Assembly: GCA_036960175.1 (NCBI GenBank)
Contig: JBALWH010000017.1
Span: forward strand, 26,522-90,521
Direction: 5' to 3'
Source of the DNA: Motiliproteus sp036960175
GTDB lineage: Bacteria > Pseudomonadota > Gammaproteobacteria > Pseudomonadales > Balneatricaceae
DNA length: 64,000 bases
Shown one piece after another: positions 41,597-50,851 of the stretch (position 1 is the first letter of the stretch; each line of letters opens with the position of its first letter). The translations under genes were made by a program, and so were the position numbers. The notes below the pieces were generated by a model. That model made no database searches. It was not told the DNA's origin and was given only the letters and a program-made list of their open reading frames with translations.

Positions 41597-42327
41597 TGAA
41601 AAAGCAACTTATTGTTCTATTGTTTGCGCTGCTGCCGATTTCGGTAATGGCCAGCAGCAATAAGGTACACCTGGATGATTTTGACTCTGACCTGAGTAAC
41701 ATGGAGTCTCTGCAGAACGGTATGAAGCTGTTCGTTGAGAACTGCATGGGCTGTCACTCTGCCAAGTACCAGCGTTATGAGCGTTCTGCTGATGACCTGG
41801 GCATGGATAAGGCCATGGTCGTTAAGGAGTTGGTCCGAGGCAACCAGAAGATCGGTAGCCAGATGACTATCTCTATGGATCCGAAAGATGCGGCGAACTG
41901 GTTCGGCGCACCTCCTCCTGATCTGACTCTGGAAGCTAGATTGCGTGGTGGCGCTTGGATTTATACTTATCTGAAGAGCTTCTACGTTGATCCAAACCGT
42001 CCTTGGGGTGTTAACAACAAGGTATTCCCTGATGTGGGTATGCCTAACGTGTTGGCCACCATGCAAGGTGTTCAGGCCTGTAAGGGTGAGCACTGTGAAG
42101 AGCTTGAGCTGAAGTCTGCTGGTACAATGTCACCAGAAGAGTTCGACAAAGCTATGTATGACCTGACCAACTATATGGTCTACATGGGTGAGCCTTCGAA
42201 AATGATGAGTGATAGAATCGGCACCTACGCGCTGATCTTCCTGTTTATTCTGTTCTTCTTTGCTTATGCGCTGAAGAAAGAGTATTGGAAGGACGTGTAT
42301 AGCGGTTCTTGGCGCAAAGATCACTAA
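41596..42327 (+). CDS. petC: Cytochrome c1 of the bc1 complex
   Basis: 243 residues. A signal peptide (residues 1-19) is followed by the heme-binding motif CMGCH (Cys50, Cys53, His54). WFGAPPPDLTLEARLRGGAW is the family's conserved P-rich stretch. A C-terminal membrane anchor (RIGTYALIFLFILFFFAYAL) is followed by a basic tail. It passes electrons to soluble or membrane-bound cytochrome c. It is the last gene of the petABC operon. Confidence 0.97.
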   Translation: MKKQLIVLLFALLPISVMASSNKVHLDDFDSDLSNMESLQNGMKLFVENCMGCHSAKYQRYERSADDLGMDKAMVVKELVRGNQKIGSQMTISMDPKDAANWFGAPPPDLTLEARLRGGAWIYTYLKSFYVDPNRPWGVNNKVFPDVGMPNVLATMQGVQACKGEHCEELELKSAGTMSPEEFDKAMYDLTNYMVYMGEPSKMMSDRIGTYALIFLFILFFFAYALKKEYWKDVYSGSWRKDH

Positions 42328-42368
42328 TTGGACTGGCTGGTGGTAACACCAGTCTGTTGTCCGTTCAG

Positions 42369-42396
42369 CGCGGCCTTATGGCCGCGTCTGTGTTTT
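42369..42396 (+). terminator. Terminator of petABC
   Basis: A perfect 7-bp stem CGCGGCC/GGCCGCG with loop TTAT, followed by TCTGTGTTTTC. A second stem CTGGTG/CACCAG lies just before it. Confidence 0.7.
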
Positions 42397-42428
42397 CACT
42401 AGTTACGTAACTTACCAAGGGGATTCTA

Positions 42429-43055
42429 ATGGGCGTAATGACAAAACGTTCTTCAATGACCTTCTTTTCTGACGGCATGGACCACTACAGTCATAGAGTG
42501 CGTATCGTGTTGGCCGAGAAAGGTGTGGCCGTGGAGATTCAAGACGTCGATATAGATAATAAGCCAGCAGAGTTGGCTGATCAGAATCCCTATAACAGTC
42601 TGCCTACGCTGATTGACCGGGATCTGGTGCTCTATGAGCCGAATGTAATGATGGAATATCTGGATGAGCGTTTTCCTCATCCACCGTTGTTGCCTGTCTA
42701 TCCAGTCGCTCGTGCTGAAAGCCGTTTGTTCATGCATCGCATCGAAAATGATTGGTGTTCGCTAGTTCGCATCATTATGCAGGGCGATGATGTCGAGGCT
42801 GTTGAGCAGGCTCGTAAAGAGTTGCGGGAAAGCTTGATAGGTATTGCTCCAATCTTCTCTGAAAAGCCTTACTTTATGAGCGACGAGTTCACGCTGGTCG
42901 ATTGTTGTATGGCTCCTCTGCTGTGGCGTTTGCCGATGCTGGGTGTGGAATTTCCAGAAGCTCAGATCAAGCCGCTACAGGCGTATATGGATCGTCTTTT
43001 TGAGCGTGAGTCTTTCTTGACCAGCCTTTCTGAAGCTGAGAAAGAGATGCGCTGA
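42429..43055 (+). CDS. sspA: Stringent starvation protein A
   Basis: 208 residues with a glutathione S-transferase fold: a thioredoxin-like N-terminal domain (SSMTFFSDGMDHYSHRVRIV) and a helical C-terminal domain. The family-specific surface PHPP is present (RFPHPPLLPVYPV). SspA binds RNA polymerase and acts in starvation and acid survival. It lacks a glutathione-active Ser/Cys as usual. AAGGGG precedes the ATG. Confidence 0.96.
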   Translation: MGVMTKRSSMTFFSDGMDHYSHRVRIVLAEKGVAVEIQDVDIDNKPAELADQNPYNSLPTLIDRDLVLYEPNVMMEYLDERFPHPPLLPVYPVARAESRLFMHRIENDWCSLVRIIMQGDDVEAVEQARKELRESLIGIAPIFSEKPYFMSDEFTLVDCCMAPLLWRLPMLGVEFPEAQIKPLQAYMDRLFERESFLTSLSEAEKEMR

Positions 43056-43074
43056 TTGAGTGCTGATCGATTTT

Positions 43075-43105
43075 AAAAAAGGGGTGCTTTGTCATCCCTT
43101 TTTTT
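43075..43105 (+). terminator. Terminator after sspA
   Basis: AAAAAGGGGTG and CATCCCTTTTTTT form a stem with six GC-rich pairs plus A-T flanks and a run of seven T. sspB then has its own short upstream region. Confidence 0.85.
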
Positions 43106-43220
43106 ATATAAGTTGAATATTCTATTGCCAGCTGTTCTACAGTACTAGTTAATGACAGGTTAGTGTTTTCTGGATAATCGAAAACAGCCTGTGTGTTTAA
43201 TTGCCTGAGTCCAACAAGCT

Positions 43221-43604
43221 ATGACGCCGAGCCGCGCTTATCTGATCCGTGCATTGAATGAATGGATTAATGACAACCAGAGTACCCCTTATATCGTTGT
43301 CGATGTGGGGATTAAGGGTGTTCAGGTGCCCGAAGACTACGTCAGTGACGGGCAGATTGTGCTGAATATCGCATCATCGGCAGTTAACAGTCTGTCGGTG
43401 ACCAATGAGGCGGTAGAGTTTAGTGCCCGCTTTGGTGGTGTGCCGATGCAGGTGTATGTGCCTATTGTTGCGGTTATTGCGATCTATGCAAAAGAGACGG
43501 GGCAGGGTATGAGCTTTGGCAGAGAGCCTGGTGCGCCTGAGCCTCCGGTGCAGCCAACTGAGCCACCCAAAACCAAGCGTCCCGCGCTGAAGGTGGTTAA
43601 GTAG
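43221..43604 (+). CDS. sspB: ClpXP protease specificity factor SspB
   Basis: 127 residues. The Sm-like substrate-binding domain (PYIVVDVGIKGVQVPEDYVS, LNIASSAVNSLSVTNEAVEF, FGGVPMQVYVPIVAVIAIYA) binds ssrA-tagged proteins. A flexible Pro-rich linker leads to the C-terminal ClpX-docking peptide RPALKVVK. It delivers tmRNA-tagged products to ClpXP. It is paired with sspA as in most gammaproteobacteria, although a terminator separates them here. Confidence 0.96.
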   Translation: MTPSRAYLIRALNEWINDNQSTPYIVVDVGIKGVQVPEDYVSDGQIVLNIASSAVNSLSVTNEAVEFSARFGGVPMQVYVPIVAVIAIYAKETGQGMSFGREPGAPEPPVQPTEPPKTKRPALKVVK

Positions 43605-43633
43605 CTAGAGGGTTGAATTCGCGTTATTGCTGA

Positions 43634-43706
43634 GGTGCTGTTGTTTCATTAACAATAGCGCCTTGGAGGGGTAGGGTCTGAATGAATCCGCGGAGTTCTC
43701 CGCGGA
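43634..43706. terminator. Hairpins between convergent sspB and dolP
   Basis: Two stems lie in the 116-bp gap. One is GGTGCTGTTGTT with AACAATAGCGCC (43634-43662, two G-T or C-A type mismatches). The other is TCCGCGGA twice (43687-43694 and 43699-43706) with a GTTC loop. They probably end transcription from both sides. Confidence 0.65.
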
Positions 43707-43720
43707 CCCTAAAGCAGCTT

Positions 43721-44287
43721 TTAGCTGATGTATTCGAACATCTTGATGATTTTCTGCACGCCGTGGCTTTTCTTAACGATAGCGACAGCCTTGTCCGCAT
43801 TCGTCCGAGTTACCAGTCCCAGTAAGTAGACAACCCCGTTTTCGGTAACCACTTTCACTTGTGTTGAATTGAAGTCTTTGTCGCTGATCATGTGGGTTTT
43901 GATCTTAGCGGTGATCCAGGTGTCGTTGGTTCGAACGATGTGGGAAGTAGGCCCGGAAATGCTCAGTTCGTTATGAATGGTTCTGACCTTGCGAATCTCT
44001 CTGACGATGGTTTCGGCGAGCATGCGAGTATTTTCGTCGGGTACCTGGCCGGTGAGAAGTACAACGCCATTAAAACTAGTGACTGAGACATGAGCGTTGG
44101 CGAGGGGTGTTGATGCTTTGTTGATATTGACTAGGGCTTTAACTTCGATCAGTTCATCGTCGATAAAGCTGCCGGTGGTACGGTTCTTGGTGTCTTCTTG
44201 GATGGGTCCTTCCTGAGTTGCAGTGATGACGTCTGAGCAGCCGCTGATGAAGAGGGCGAGGCTGAGAAGCAGTATTCGGGTGATCAT
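43721..44287 (-). CDS. dolP: BON-domain outer-membrane lipoprotein DolP
   Basis: 188 residues. A lipoprotein signal with lipobox ISGC (Cys17) is followed by two BON domains: VKALVNINKASTPLANAHVS onward, with GVVLLTGQVPDENTRMLAE, and then WITAKIKTHMISDKDFNSTQ with GVVYLLGLVTRTNADKAVAI. DolP (YraP) binds anionic lipid at division sites and supports BAM function and the permeability barrier. It is the last gene of lpoA-yraN-diaA-dolP; its ATG overlaps the diaA stop. Confidence 0.94.
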   Translation of the reverse strand: MITRILLLSLALFISGCSDVITATQEGPIQEDTKNRTTGSFIDDELIEVKALVNINKASTPLANAHVSVTSFNGVVLLTGQVPDENTRMLAETIVREIRKVRTIHNELSISGPTSHIVRTNDTWITAKIKTHMISDKDFNSTQVKVVTENGVVYLLGLVTRTNADKAVAIVKKSHGVQKIIKMFEYIS

Positions 44288-44880
44288 TATTCCATTCCGC
44301 CAAATAGTTGATGCTCTACGAGATCGCAGAGCGTATGAATGATGAGCAAATGTACCTCATGGACGAGGGCGGTGGAAGGGGATGGGATGCAGATTTCTAC
44401 TTCCTCGGGAGATAGCAGGGCCGTCATGTCTCCGCCATGGTCGCCGGTGAGTGCAATGACGAGCATATCGCGGTCATGGGCGGCCTGTATTGCCTGTATC
44501 AGGTTGTTTGAGCGGCCCTTGGGGGAAAGGATCAGCAGGATGTCTCCAGGCTGCCCGAGAGCGCGAATTTGCTTGGAGAAAACTTCGCTAAAGCTGGCGT
44601 CGCTGGCAATGGCGCTGAGGGTGGAGCAGTCTGCGCTGAGGGTCATAGCGGGCAGCCCTGGGCGCTCCTGGTGGTAGCGATTCAGCATCAGTGAGCTGAA
44701 GTATTGGGCCAGGGCGGCAGAGCCGCCGTTACCGCAGCAGAGTATTTTCCCTTCCGCCAGCAGGCATTGAAATAATTGTGTGCCTGCCTGCTCGATAAGT
44801 GGCCCGCATTCTTCGATGGTCCGAGCCTTAAGATCCAGGCTTTCGTGGAAATGTTGAATAATCCGGTCTTGCAATTCCAT
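44287..44880 (-). CDS. diaA: SIS-domain protein DiaA/GmhA-like
   Basis: 197 residues, a sugar-isomerase fold tetramer. CCGNGGSAALAQYFSSLMLN is the conserved nucleotide/sugar-phosphate loop and GDILLILSPKGRSNNLIQAI the second one. The position between yraN and dolP identifies it as DiaA, the DnaA-binding initiation factor, rather than the heptose-phosphate isomerase GmhA. AGGA precedes the ATG. Confidence 0.9.
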   Translation of the reverse strand: MELQDRIIQHFHESLDLKARTIEECGPLIEQAGTQLFQCLLAEGKILCCGNGGSAALAQYFSSLMLNRYHQERPGLPAMTLSADCSTLSAIASDASFSEVFSKQIRALGQPGDILLILSPKGRSNNLIQAIQAAHDRDMLVIALTGDHGGDMTALLSPEEVEICIPSPSTALVHEVHLLIIHTLCDLVEHQLFGGME

Positions 44881-44903
44881 GGAGGGTCCTGTTGATCTGC
44901 TGT

Positions 44904-45263
44904 TTAAGAGAGGTCAAATGCGCCGCGTATCCATTGAAACTCCGTGCCTTGAGGGCCGGGGTTACAGGCAATGACATCGAATCTGCATGGTTGGTTCTGC
45001 CAGCGAGCGTTTTTTTGCAGAAAATGTTGGGCGGCGATAATGAGCTTCTGTTGTTTGGTCCAGTTTACGGACTCTGCCGCGTTGCCGAATTTGGTGCTGT
45101 TACGGAAGCGAACTTCGACGAAAACCAGGGTCCGATCCTGCTGCATAATAATATCGATCTCGCCTCCCCGACACAGGTAGTTCTGCTGCACTGGTTTGAG
45201 ACCTTGTTGTAGCAAGTAGGCCTGGGCCTGGTCTTCAATTTCCTTTCCCTTTTGGCGGCTCAA
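44904..45263 (-). CDS. yraN: YraN, UPF0102 nuclease-fold protein
   Basis: 119 residues. The N-terminal helix KGKEIEDQAQAYLLQQGLK is followed by an endonuclease-like core: GGEIDIIMQQDRTLVFVEVR matches the D-(x)n-E-x-(K/R) pattern of restriction-type nucleases. The function is unproved. It starts with TTG three bases after the lpoA stop, and downstream of it lies diaA in the same direction. Confidence 0.9.
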   Translation of the reverse strand: MSRQKGKEIEDQAQAYLLQQGLKPVQQNYLCRGGEIDIIMQQDRTLVFVEVRFRNSTKFGNAAESVNWTKQQKLIIAAQHFLQKNARWQNQPCRFDVIACNPGPQGTEFQWIRGAFDLS

Positions 45264-45266
45264 GGT

Positions 45267-47102
45267 TCAAGGGTCCAGGCGTTGTGGTATGCCATTTTTG
45301 AACTTGGCACAATCTAGATTGCGACTGACGAGACCGTTGCTGTTGATCGACAGGCGACCGCTTTGGCCCTGCAAATGGCTGCCGGGCACGGTTTTTAGCT
45401 GTTTCAGATAGATGGAGATGCGATAAGCGTCAGCGCCTAGGGCATAGAGCCTGCCAAAGCGTGATTGGGTGTTTTGGCGAAACAGCTCCAGTTCAGCTCT
45501 GAGTGGGTTGTCACTATCTAGCATCCAGGGCATGTCGCAGAACTGGATGCCGTTTAGATCTTGGTCCTTAGCGGGTGATGGTGTGCCCTGGTAGACATGG
45601 GAGGTCGCGTAAACCGGCAGTTTGGAGGCGTAATGGAAGGCCAGCGTAGGTTTGATCTGGCGGGCATCTCTGGCGAGTGCGGTTAAAAATACAAAATCCA
45701 CATCCTGGCGTCGGCGCGTTTTAAACTCTACTTTATCACTGGCAAATTGCAGCAGGTCGCGATAGCGCTGTTGGCTGTCATCGACGGACAGCATGTTGCT
45801 TATTTTTTCCGAAAAATCATTTTCTCCGGTAAATGATTGCTGTGCGATTAGCTCGCCGCCTAGTAGCAGCCATTCGTCGACAAAGGCGTTGTGGGTGCGC
45901 TGGCCCCAGTCAGTGGCTGGAGTAAGGCTGAGCGCTTTTCGGTGGCCATCAGCCCAGGCTCTGCGGGCCGCCTGGATGGCTTCATCTTCGCCGCGAAGAC
46001 CAAACTGAAACAGGTTTTCTGTGGGTTGCGGATTTTCGCTGTAATTGAGCGCTAGTGTTGGGATGCTGACGCTGGCTTGGTTCGAGAGACTGGTTAGTTT
46101 GTTTTTCGCTAAGGGGCCTATAATCATATCGATCTGCTGCGGGTCGGCACTGAGATAGAATTGTTGCATATCGGCGATCTTTTCGCTGTCGTAAAAAGTC
46201 AGTGTTGGAGTGGTTCTGCCGAGGCGTTGATCCTGAAAATGAGCCGCCAGAATGCCTTCTATGATGGCGGCGGCTGGCGTGGCAAGTTTACCTGTTTGTG
46301 GCAGTAGAACAGCGATCTCGGATAGTGGTTGTGCCTGTTGCGACAGTACTAGGGCTAACTCCTCAGGCATATGGGTGGCGGCAGGGTGTAGGTTCCATAG
46401 TTGCTGCCAGTCACTCAACGCTTGGCTGCTCTGAAGGATGTCAGTGCCTTTAGTTCGTGTGGTTAGGGCTAATTCGTACCAGCCTTGCTGTAAGTAGCTG
46501 TTTTCTGGATTGGTGGTGTTTGTCTGCAGTTCTTCGGTGCTGAGGTTTTTAAGTAAAGTCCAAATGGTGTTGTTGATTTTGCCGCGCTCTTTATTTTCGG
46601 CAAGGGCGCTGCGTTCTATCAGCGAATCGAGTGCTGCCAGGCTGTTACCGAGCAGGTTCTGATTGGCTAATTGCAGATCCGCCAAGATCTGCTGTAGTTC
46701 GGCTGACAGGGTGTCGGGCTGGGTGACTCTGGACAGCCAGTCGAGACTGAGTTGTGGGTTGAGTCGGGCGTGTTCTATTCGGGCTCTAAGTAGCCAATAT
46801 ACCTGCTCTCGCTTGATGGAAAGCATTAGCGGATTGATGCTTTCGAGTAGTAGTGCTGCGCGGTCAACCCTTTCGTCATTAAAAAGGCGTTCAGCAGCTT
46901 GTAGTGTATACTCCGTTTTTTCCAGCGGGGCGGCGGATTCTGCCTGTAGCAGCAGCTGTTCTATTTCCGTCAGCTCGCGCCCATCGATGGTTGTTTGCTT
47001 AGTATCGTCTTTCGGGCCAGTCGGTGGGGTGCTGCAACCCTGGAGAAAAATCATCAGCACAGAGAGGCAGGTCAGTAATAACCGGTTTGCAAATCTTGTC
47101 AT
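45267..47102 (-). CDS. lpoA: Penicillin-binding protein activator LpoA
   Basis: 611 residues. It has a lipoprotein signal with lipobox LQGC (Cys23), an N-terminal TPR-like region, and a C-terminal periplasmic-binding-like domain (IAVLLPQTGKLATPAAAIIE, IDMIIGPLAKNKLTSLSNQA, FVFLTALARDARQIKPTLAF). LpoA sits in the outer membrane and activates the synthase PBP1a through the peptidoglycan layer. It is the first gene of a four-gene operon and diverges from rsmI, as in Escherichia coli. Confidence 0.96.
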   Translation of the reverse strand: MTRFANRLLLTCLSVLMIFLQGCSTPPTGPKDDTKQTTIDGRELTEIEQLLLQAESAAPLEKTEYTLQAAERLFNDERVDRAALLLESINPLMLSIKREQVYWLLRARIEHARLNPQLSLDWLSRVTQPDTLSAELQQILADLQLANQNLLGNSLAALDSLIERSALAENKERGKINNTIWTLLKNLSTEELQTNTTNPENSYLQQGWYELALTTRTKGTDILQSSQALSDWQQLWNLHPAATHMPEELALVLSQQAQPLSEIAVLLPQTGKLATPAAAIIEGILAAHFQDQRLGRTTPTLTFYDSEKIADMQQFYLSADPQQIDMIIGPLAKNKLTSLSNQASVSIPTLALNYSENPQPTENLFQFGLRGEDEAIQAARRAWADGHRKALSLTPATDWGQRTHNAFVDEWLLLGGELIAQQSFTGENDFSEKISNMLSVDDSQQRYRDLLQFASDKVEFKTRRRQDVDFVFLTALARDARQIKPTLAFHYASKLPVYATSHVYQGTPSPAKDQDLNGIQFCDMPWMLDSDNPLRAELELFRQNTQSRFGRLYALGADAYRISIYLKQLKTVPGSHLQGQSGRLSINSNGLVSRNLDCAKFKNGIPQRLDP

Positions 47103-47196
47103 AGGTCGTCGTAGTCTCTCAATGCTGAAATAAGATTTCAGTTGCGCTCGCTAGTCGAGTTTGTCAGTAAACGCTTAACTTTCAGAATGATGCAAA

Positions 47197-48039
47197 ATGG
47201 CTGATACAACGTTATACATCGTCTCCACCCCAATAGGCAATCTCGGTGATATGACCCAGAGGGCCATCGAAACCCTTAAATCTGTTCAGCTTATTGCTGC
47301 TGAAGATACTCGTTATAGCAGTCGTTTGTTACAGCACTTTAACATTAGTACCCCCATGTGGGCCTGTCATGATCATAACGAACGAGCGCAGGCCGATAGA
47401 ATACTACAGCGTTTATCTCAGGGCGAAAATATAGCGCTGATTTCTGATGCTGGCACGCCTTTGATCTCAGATCCCGGCTATCACTTAGTATCCAAGGTCC
47501 GAGCAGCGGGCTACCGTGTGGAGCCAGTGCCTGGTGCTTGCGCCTTGGTGGCGGCGCTGAGTGCGTCTGGATTGCCTACAGATCGATTCCTGTTTGAGGG
47601 ATTCTTGCCCGCTAAGTCGAAAGGTCGCCTTGATCGTCTGACAGAAGTCGCTGAAGAACCTAGAACCGTTATTTTTTACGAATCTCCGCATCGGTTGCTG
47701 GATACTCTGCAGGCCATGGTAGATGTGTTCGGCCCGGAACGTCGGGTGGTATTGGCGCGGGAGTTGACTAAGACCTTTGAAACTATTCATGGGGATAGCA
47801 TCGAACGTTTGCTGCAGTGGGTAAAGGCAGATTCAAACCAGCAGCGCGGAGAGTTCGTGTTGATGGTGCAAGGAGCTGAGCCAATTTCTAGTGAAGGTCT
47901 CGACTCGGAAACGTTGCGTGTATTGACGCTTCTGTTGGAAGAGCTGCCGCTTAAGCAGGCTGTTGCGTTGGCCACTAAAATTACCGGGGAAAAGCGGAAA
48001 CTGCTCTATCAGACGGCGCTGGATATGAAGGAGTCGTAG
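47197..48039 (+). CDS. rsmI: 16S rRNA 2'-O-methyltransferase RsmI
   Basis: 280 residues of the tetrapyrrole-methylase fold: LYIVSTPIGNLGDMTQRAIE, AAEDTRYSSRLLQHFNI, LISDAGTPLISDPGYHLVSK, VPGACALVAALSASGLPTDR. It methylates the ribose of C1402 in 16S rRNA. It starts 94 bp from the divergent lpoA and is followed by rnpB. Confidence 0.97.
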   Translation: MADTTLYIVSTPIGNLGDMTQRAIETLKSVQLIAAEDTRYSSRLLQHFNISTPMWACHDHNERAQADRILQRLSQGENIALISDAGTPLISDPGYHLVSKVRAAGYRVEPVPGACALVAALSASGLPTDRFLFEGFLPAKSKGRLDRLTEVAEEPRTVIFYESPHRLLDTLQAMVDVFGPERRVVLARELTKTFETIHGDSIERLLQWVKADSNQQRGEFVLMVQGAEPISSEGLDSETLRVLTLLLEELPLKQAVALATKITGEKRKLLYQTALDMKES

Positions 48040-48079
48040 CAGGGCTACAGTGAAGCAATTGTCCGCTTGATTTTGTCGG

Positions 48080-48108
48080 TTGAGTTCGTGCTTAAAGCAG
48101 CGTAGGAT
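48080..48108 (+). promoter_or_regulatory. Promoter of rnpB
   Basis: TTGAGT (48080-48085) and TAGGAT (48103-48108) with a 17-base spacer. The mature RNA begins seven bases after the -10 box. A GC-rich discriminator (GCGCCGC) suggests growth-rate control. Confidence 0.7.
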
Positions 48109-48115
48109 GCGCCGC

Positions 48116-48477
<362 letters not shown>

Positions 48478-48655
48478 ATTTATTTTGATGGTGCTATGTC
48501 TCGCTTTTGTGAGTGTGTAGCTTCGTTTCAGACAAAAGACGTATTGGTGTGATCTACGATTGCTTGCTATCTTAAGTCTTGTAAGCGACGTAACGTCGTG
48601 TTGGCTATATAACGATAACGGGCTTTTTGTTTCTGTGAAACGATAGGATATCTTG

Positions 48656-49105
48656 ATGAAGTTTTCTCAGGTAGTCGTCGCAATGATTGCTGTGCTGGTT
48701 GCCGGTCTTTGCTGGAGCGCCGAATCGCTAATTGTTCAAAGCCAGACAGCCATCGCTCGTGATGTGAATTTGTTTGTTGGACAGTCCTCTCCTAAAAAAA
48801 CATTTAAGTTTTCCCGCGGCGAAGCTTGGCTTGATGCCAATGGTAGCTTTCAACTCAAGATTGAGGTGAAGCACCATAAGTTGCTATGTGCTCAATACCG
48901 CACCGCTATTCGTTTCGGAGAAGGTGACCCGGGCTGTCAGCAGGTGATCTGGGATGAGGACTCGATCAAGCTCACCAGCAAGCGTCAGTGTAATAGTGCT
49001 ATTCTGGAGCACGTCGGTGGTAATACGATTGAGTCCTTGGCGCAGCAGTACTCTGGGCTGACCTGTGCTCAGGTGGAAGTTAGCTGTAGTGGTAGGTGCC
49101 GCTAA
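48656..49105 (+). CDS. Exported protein of unknown function
   Basis: 149 residues. Signal peptide to about residue 22 (VAMIAVLVAGLCWSA). The mature part contains GEAWLDANGSFQLKIEVKHH, a beta-strand pair, and six cysteines (LLCAQY, DPGCQQ, RQCNS, LTCAQVEVSCSGRC) clustered toward the end, suggesting three disulfides. The ATG is preceded by AGGA; a TTG one codon earlier is less likely. It sits alone between rnpB and mraZ and is not usual for this locus. Confidence 0.65.
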   Translation: MKFSQVVVAMIAVLVAGLCWSAESLIVQSQTAIARDVNLFVGQSSPKKTFKFSRGEAWLDANGSFQLKIEVKHHKLLCAQYRTAIRFGEGDPGCQQVIWDEDSIKLTSKRQCNSAILEHVGGNTIESLAQQYSGLTCAQVEVSCSGRCR

Positions 49106-49363
49106 TCAATATTGTTATTGGCGGCGGGGTTGCTGCTTTTTTAGGTGTTTTTTTACCCTCATAGTTTTCACTTTGTTTGTTGTTGTTAATTTCTGCAGTT
49201 TTTCCCTTCTCGTTCCAATCTCGTTGTTTTTAGTCGCGTTTTCTCTTTCGTTGTAAACCATCGGTTTTGTTTGTATGTGCTCGGTTAATAAACAGTGAAG
49301 TTTATTGACCTGAGGCAGGGTTCTCCGGTGGGGCAATGTGGTTAATAAATCCATTCTCTGTGC

Positions 49364-49403
49364 TATAGTGGGAAAAGGTGGGTAAATGTGTCTTTATGTG
49401 GGT
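49364..49403 (+). promoter_or_regulatory. mraZ promoter and MraZ-box operator
   Basis: TATAGT (49364-49369), preceded by TGTGC, is a probable extended -10 box. Right after it are 10-bp-phased boxes TGGGA (49369), TGGGT (49379), a degenerate TGTCT (49389) and TGGGT (49399), each separated by five bases. MraZ represses the dcw cluster by binding TGGGN direct repeats with this spacing. The 300 bp to the left hold no gene. Confidence 0.85.
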
Positions 49404-49432
49404 TTTCGGTTAAAAGCTAGGCGGAAGAGCAG

Positions 49433-49885
49433 ATGTTCAGAGGGATCAATCCAATCAATGTTGACGCTAAGGGGCGCATGGCAATGCCAGTGCGCTACCG
49501 CAGTGTCATTGTTGACGATTGTGAGGGGCAGATGGTGGCAACCATCGATACCGAATCCCGATGTTTGCTGATGTATACCCAGCCAGAGTGGGATCTGATA
49601 CAGGGCAAGATCGAACAGCTGTCCAGTTTTAATCCGGCTACTCGGCGGATTCAGCGATTACTGATCGGTTATGCCACGGATCTTGAGATGGACGCTAATG
49701 GTCGCTTGTTGTTGCCCGCGACATTGCGGGAATACGCCGGCCTGGAAAAGAAAATCATATTACTGGGGCAGGGTAAAAAATTTGAGATCTGGAGCGATGA
49801 AAATTGGTCCAAACAACGGGATGATTATCTCGATGATGCCGCCGGAGGAGTTGTCCCGGATGAGCTGTTATCTATATCGCTTTAG
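49433..49885 (+). CDS. mraZ: Transcriptional regulator MraZ
   Basis: 150 residues with two tandem AbrB/SpoVT-like swapped-hairpin domains, each carrying the DxxGR motif (DAKGRMAMP near residue 12, DANGRLLLP near residue 87). It binds the TGGGN boxes just upstream and represses the division and cell-wall cluster. It is the first gene of that cluster. GGAAGAG precedes the ATG. Confidence 0.98.
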   Translation: MFRGINPINVDAKGRMAMPVRYRSVIVDDCEGQMVATIDTESRCLLMYTQPEWDLIQGKIEQLSSFNPATRRIQRLLIGYATDLEMDANGRLLLPATLREYAGLEKKIILLGQGKKFEIWSDENWSKQRDDYLDDAAGGVVPDELLSISL

Positions 49886-49905
49886 TCAATGTTGAGGACG
49901 GCTGG

Positions 49906-50841
49906 ATGAGCAACGCCTACAAACACATCACCGTTCTGCTGGATGAGGCCGTCGACCGTCTGATGGCGGATCCTGACGGCTTTTATATCGATGGTACCTT
50001 TGGTCGCGGTGGTCATTCACGGTTATTGCTTTCAAAGCTGGGAAGCAATGGGCGTTTATTGGGGATCGATAAAGACCCACAGGCTATTTTGGAAGGGGAG
50101 AAGCTGGCCGCTGAAGATGCTCGTTTTTCCATCGCTCATGGATCCTTTGCTGAGCTGCAGAGCCTCATTGATGAGCGTGGCATGAATGGCAAGGTTGACG
50201 GCGTGCTATTGGATCTTGGCGTTTCGTCGCCGCAGCTTGATGATCCAGGCCGGGGCTTTAGTTTTCTAAATGATGGTCCTTTGGATATGCGGATGAACCC
50301 TGACGTTGGCGAAAGTGCCGCGCAGTGGTTAGCGCGGGCTAAAGAGAAAGAAATTGCCGATGTGCTCTATACCTACGGTGAAGAACGTTTCGGTCGTCGC
50401 ATCGCCCGAGCCATCGTTGAGCAGCGTCAGCTTAGTCCCATTGAGACAACCGCGCGTTTGTCGGCGATAGTCGCGGAAGCAAATCCCAAATGGGAAAAAG
50501 GTAAGAACCCGGCAACTCGTGCGTTTCAGGGTATCAGAATACATATCAATAAAGAGCTTGATGATATTCATGCCTGTCTTGATCAGGCGTTGGAGGTTAT
50601 GTCAGTTGGTGGCCGCTTGGTGGTGATCAGTTTTCATTCTCTTGAAGATCGAATTGTTAAGCGCTTCATTCGCAAGCATGTGCGCGGTGATGATGTTCCT
50701 AAGGGGCTTCCGATTACCCAGGCAATGCTTAATCAAAGAATGAAATCTTTGGGCAAGCCCGTTAAAGCCGGGAGTGATGAAGTTGATAATAATGTTCGGT
50801 CTCGCAGTGCCATTATGCGAGTGGCTGAGAAGATTGCCTGA
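49906..50841 (+). CDS. rsmH: 16S rRNA m4C1402 methyltransferase RsmH (MraW)
   Basis: 311 residues. The AdoMet-binding loop is DGTFGRGGHSRLLL; later marks are GVLLDLGVSSPQLDDPGRGF, PLDMRMNPD and ISFHSLEDRIVKRFIRKH. It methylates N4 of C1402 of 16S rRNA, the same base whose ribose is methylated by RsmI encoded 2 kb upstream. GAGG lies eight bases before the ATG. Confidence 0.98.
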   Translation: MSNAYKHITVLLDEAVDRLMADPDGFYIDGTFGRGGHSRLLLSKLGSNGRLLGIDKDPQAILEGEKLAAEDARFSIAHGSFAELQSLIDERGMNGKVDGVLLDLGVSSPQLDDPGRGFSFLNDGPLDMRMNPDVGESAAQWLARAKEKEIADVLYTYGEERFGRRIARAIVEQRQLSPIETTARLSAIVAEANPKWEKGKNPATRAFQGIRIHINKELDDIHACLDQALEVMSVGGRLVVISFHSLEDRIVKRFIRKHVRGDDVPKGLPITQAMLNQRMKSLGKPVKAGSDEVDNNVRSRSAIMRVAEKIA

Positions 50842-50851
50842 GGCGGTAGTG

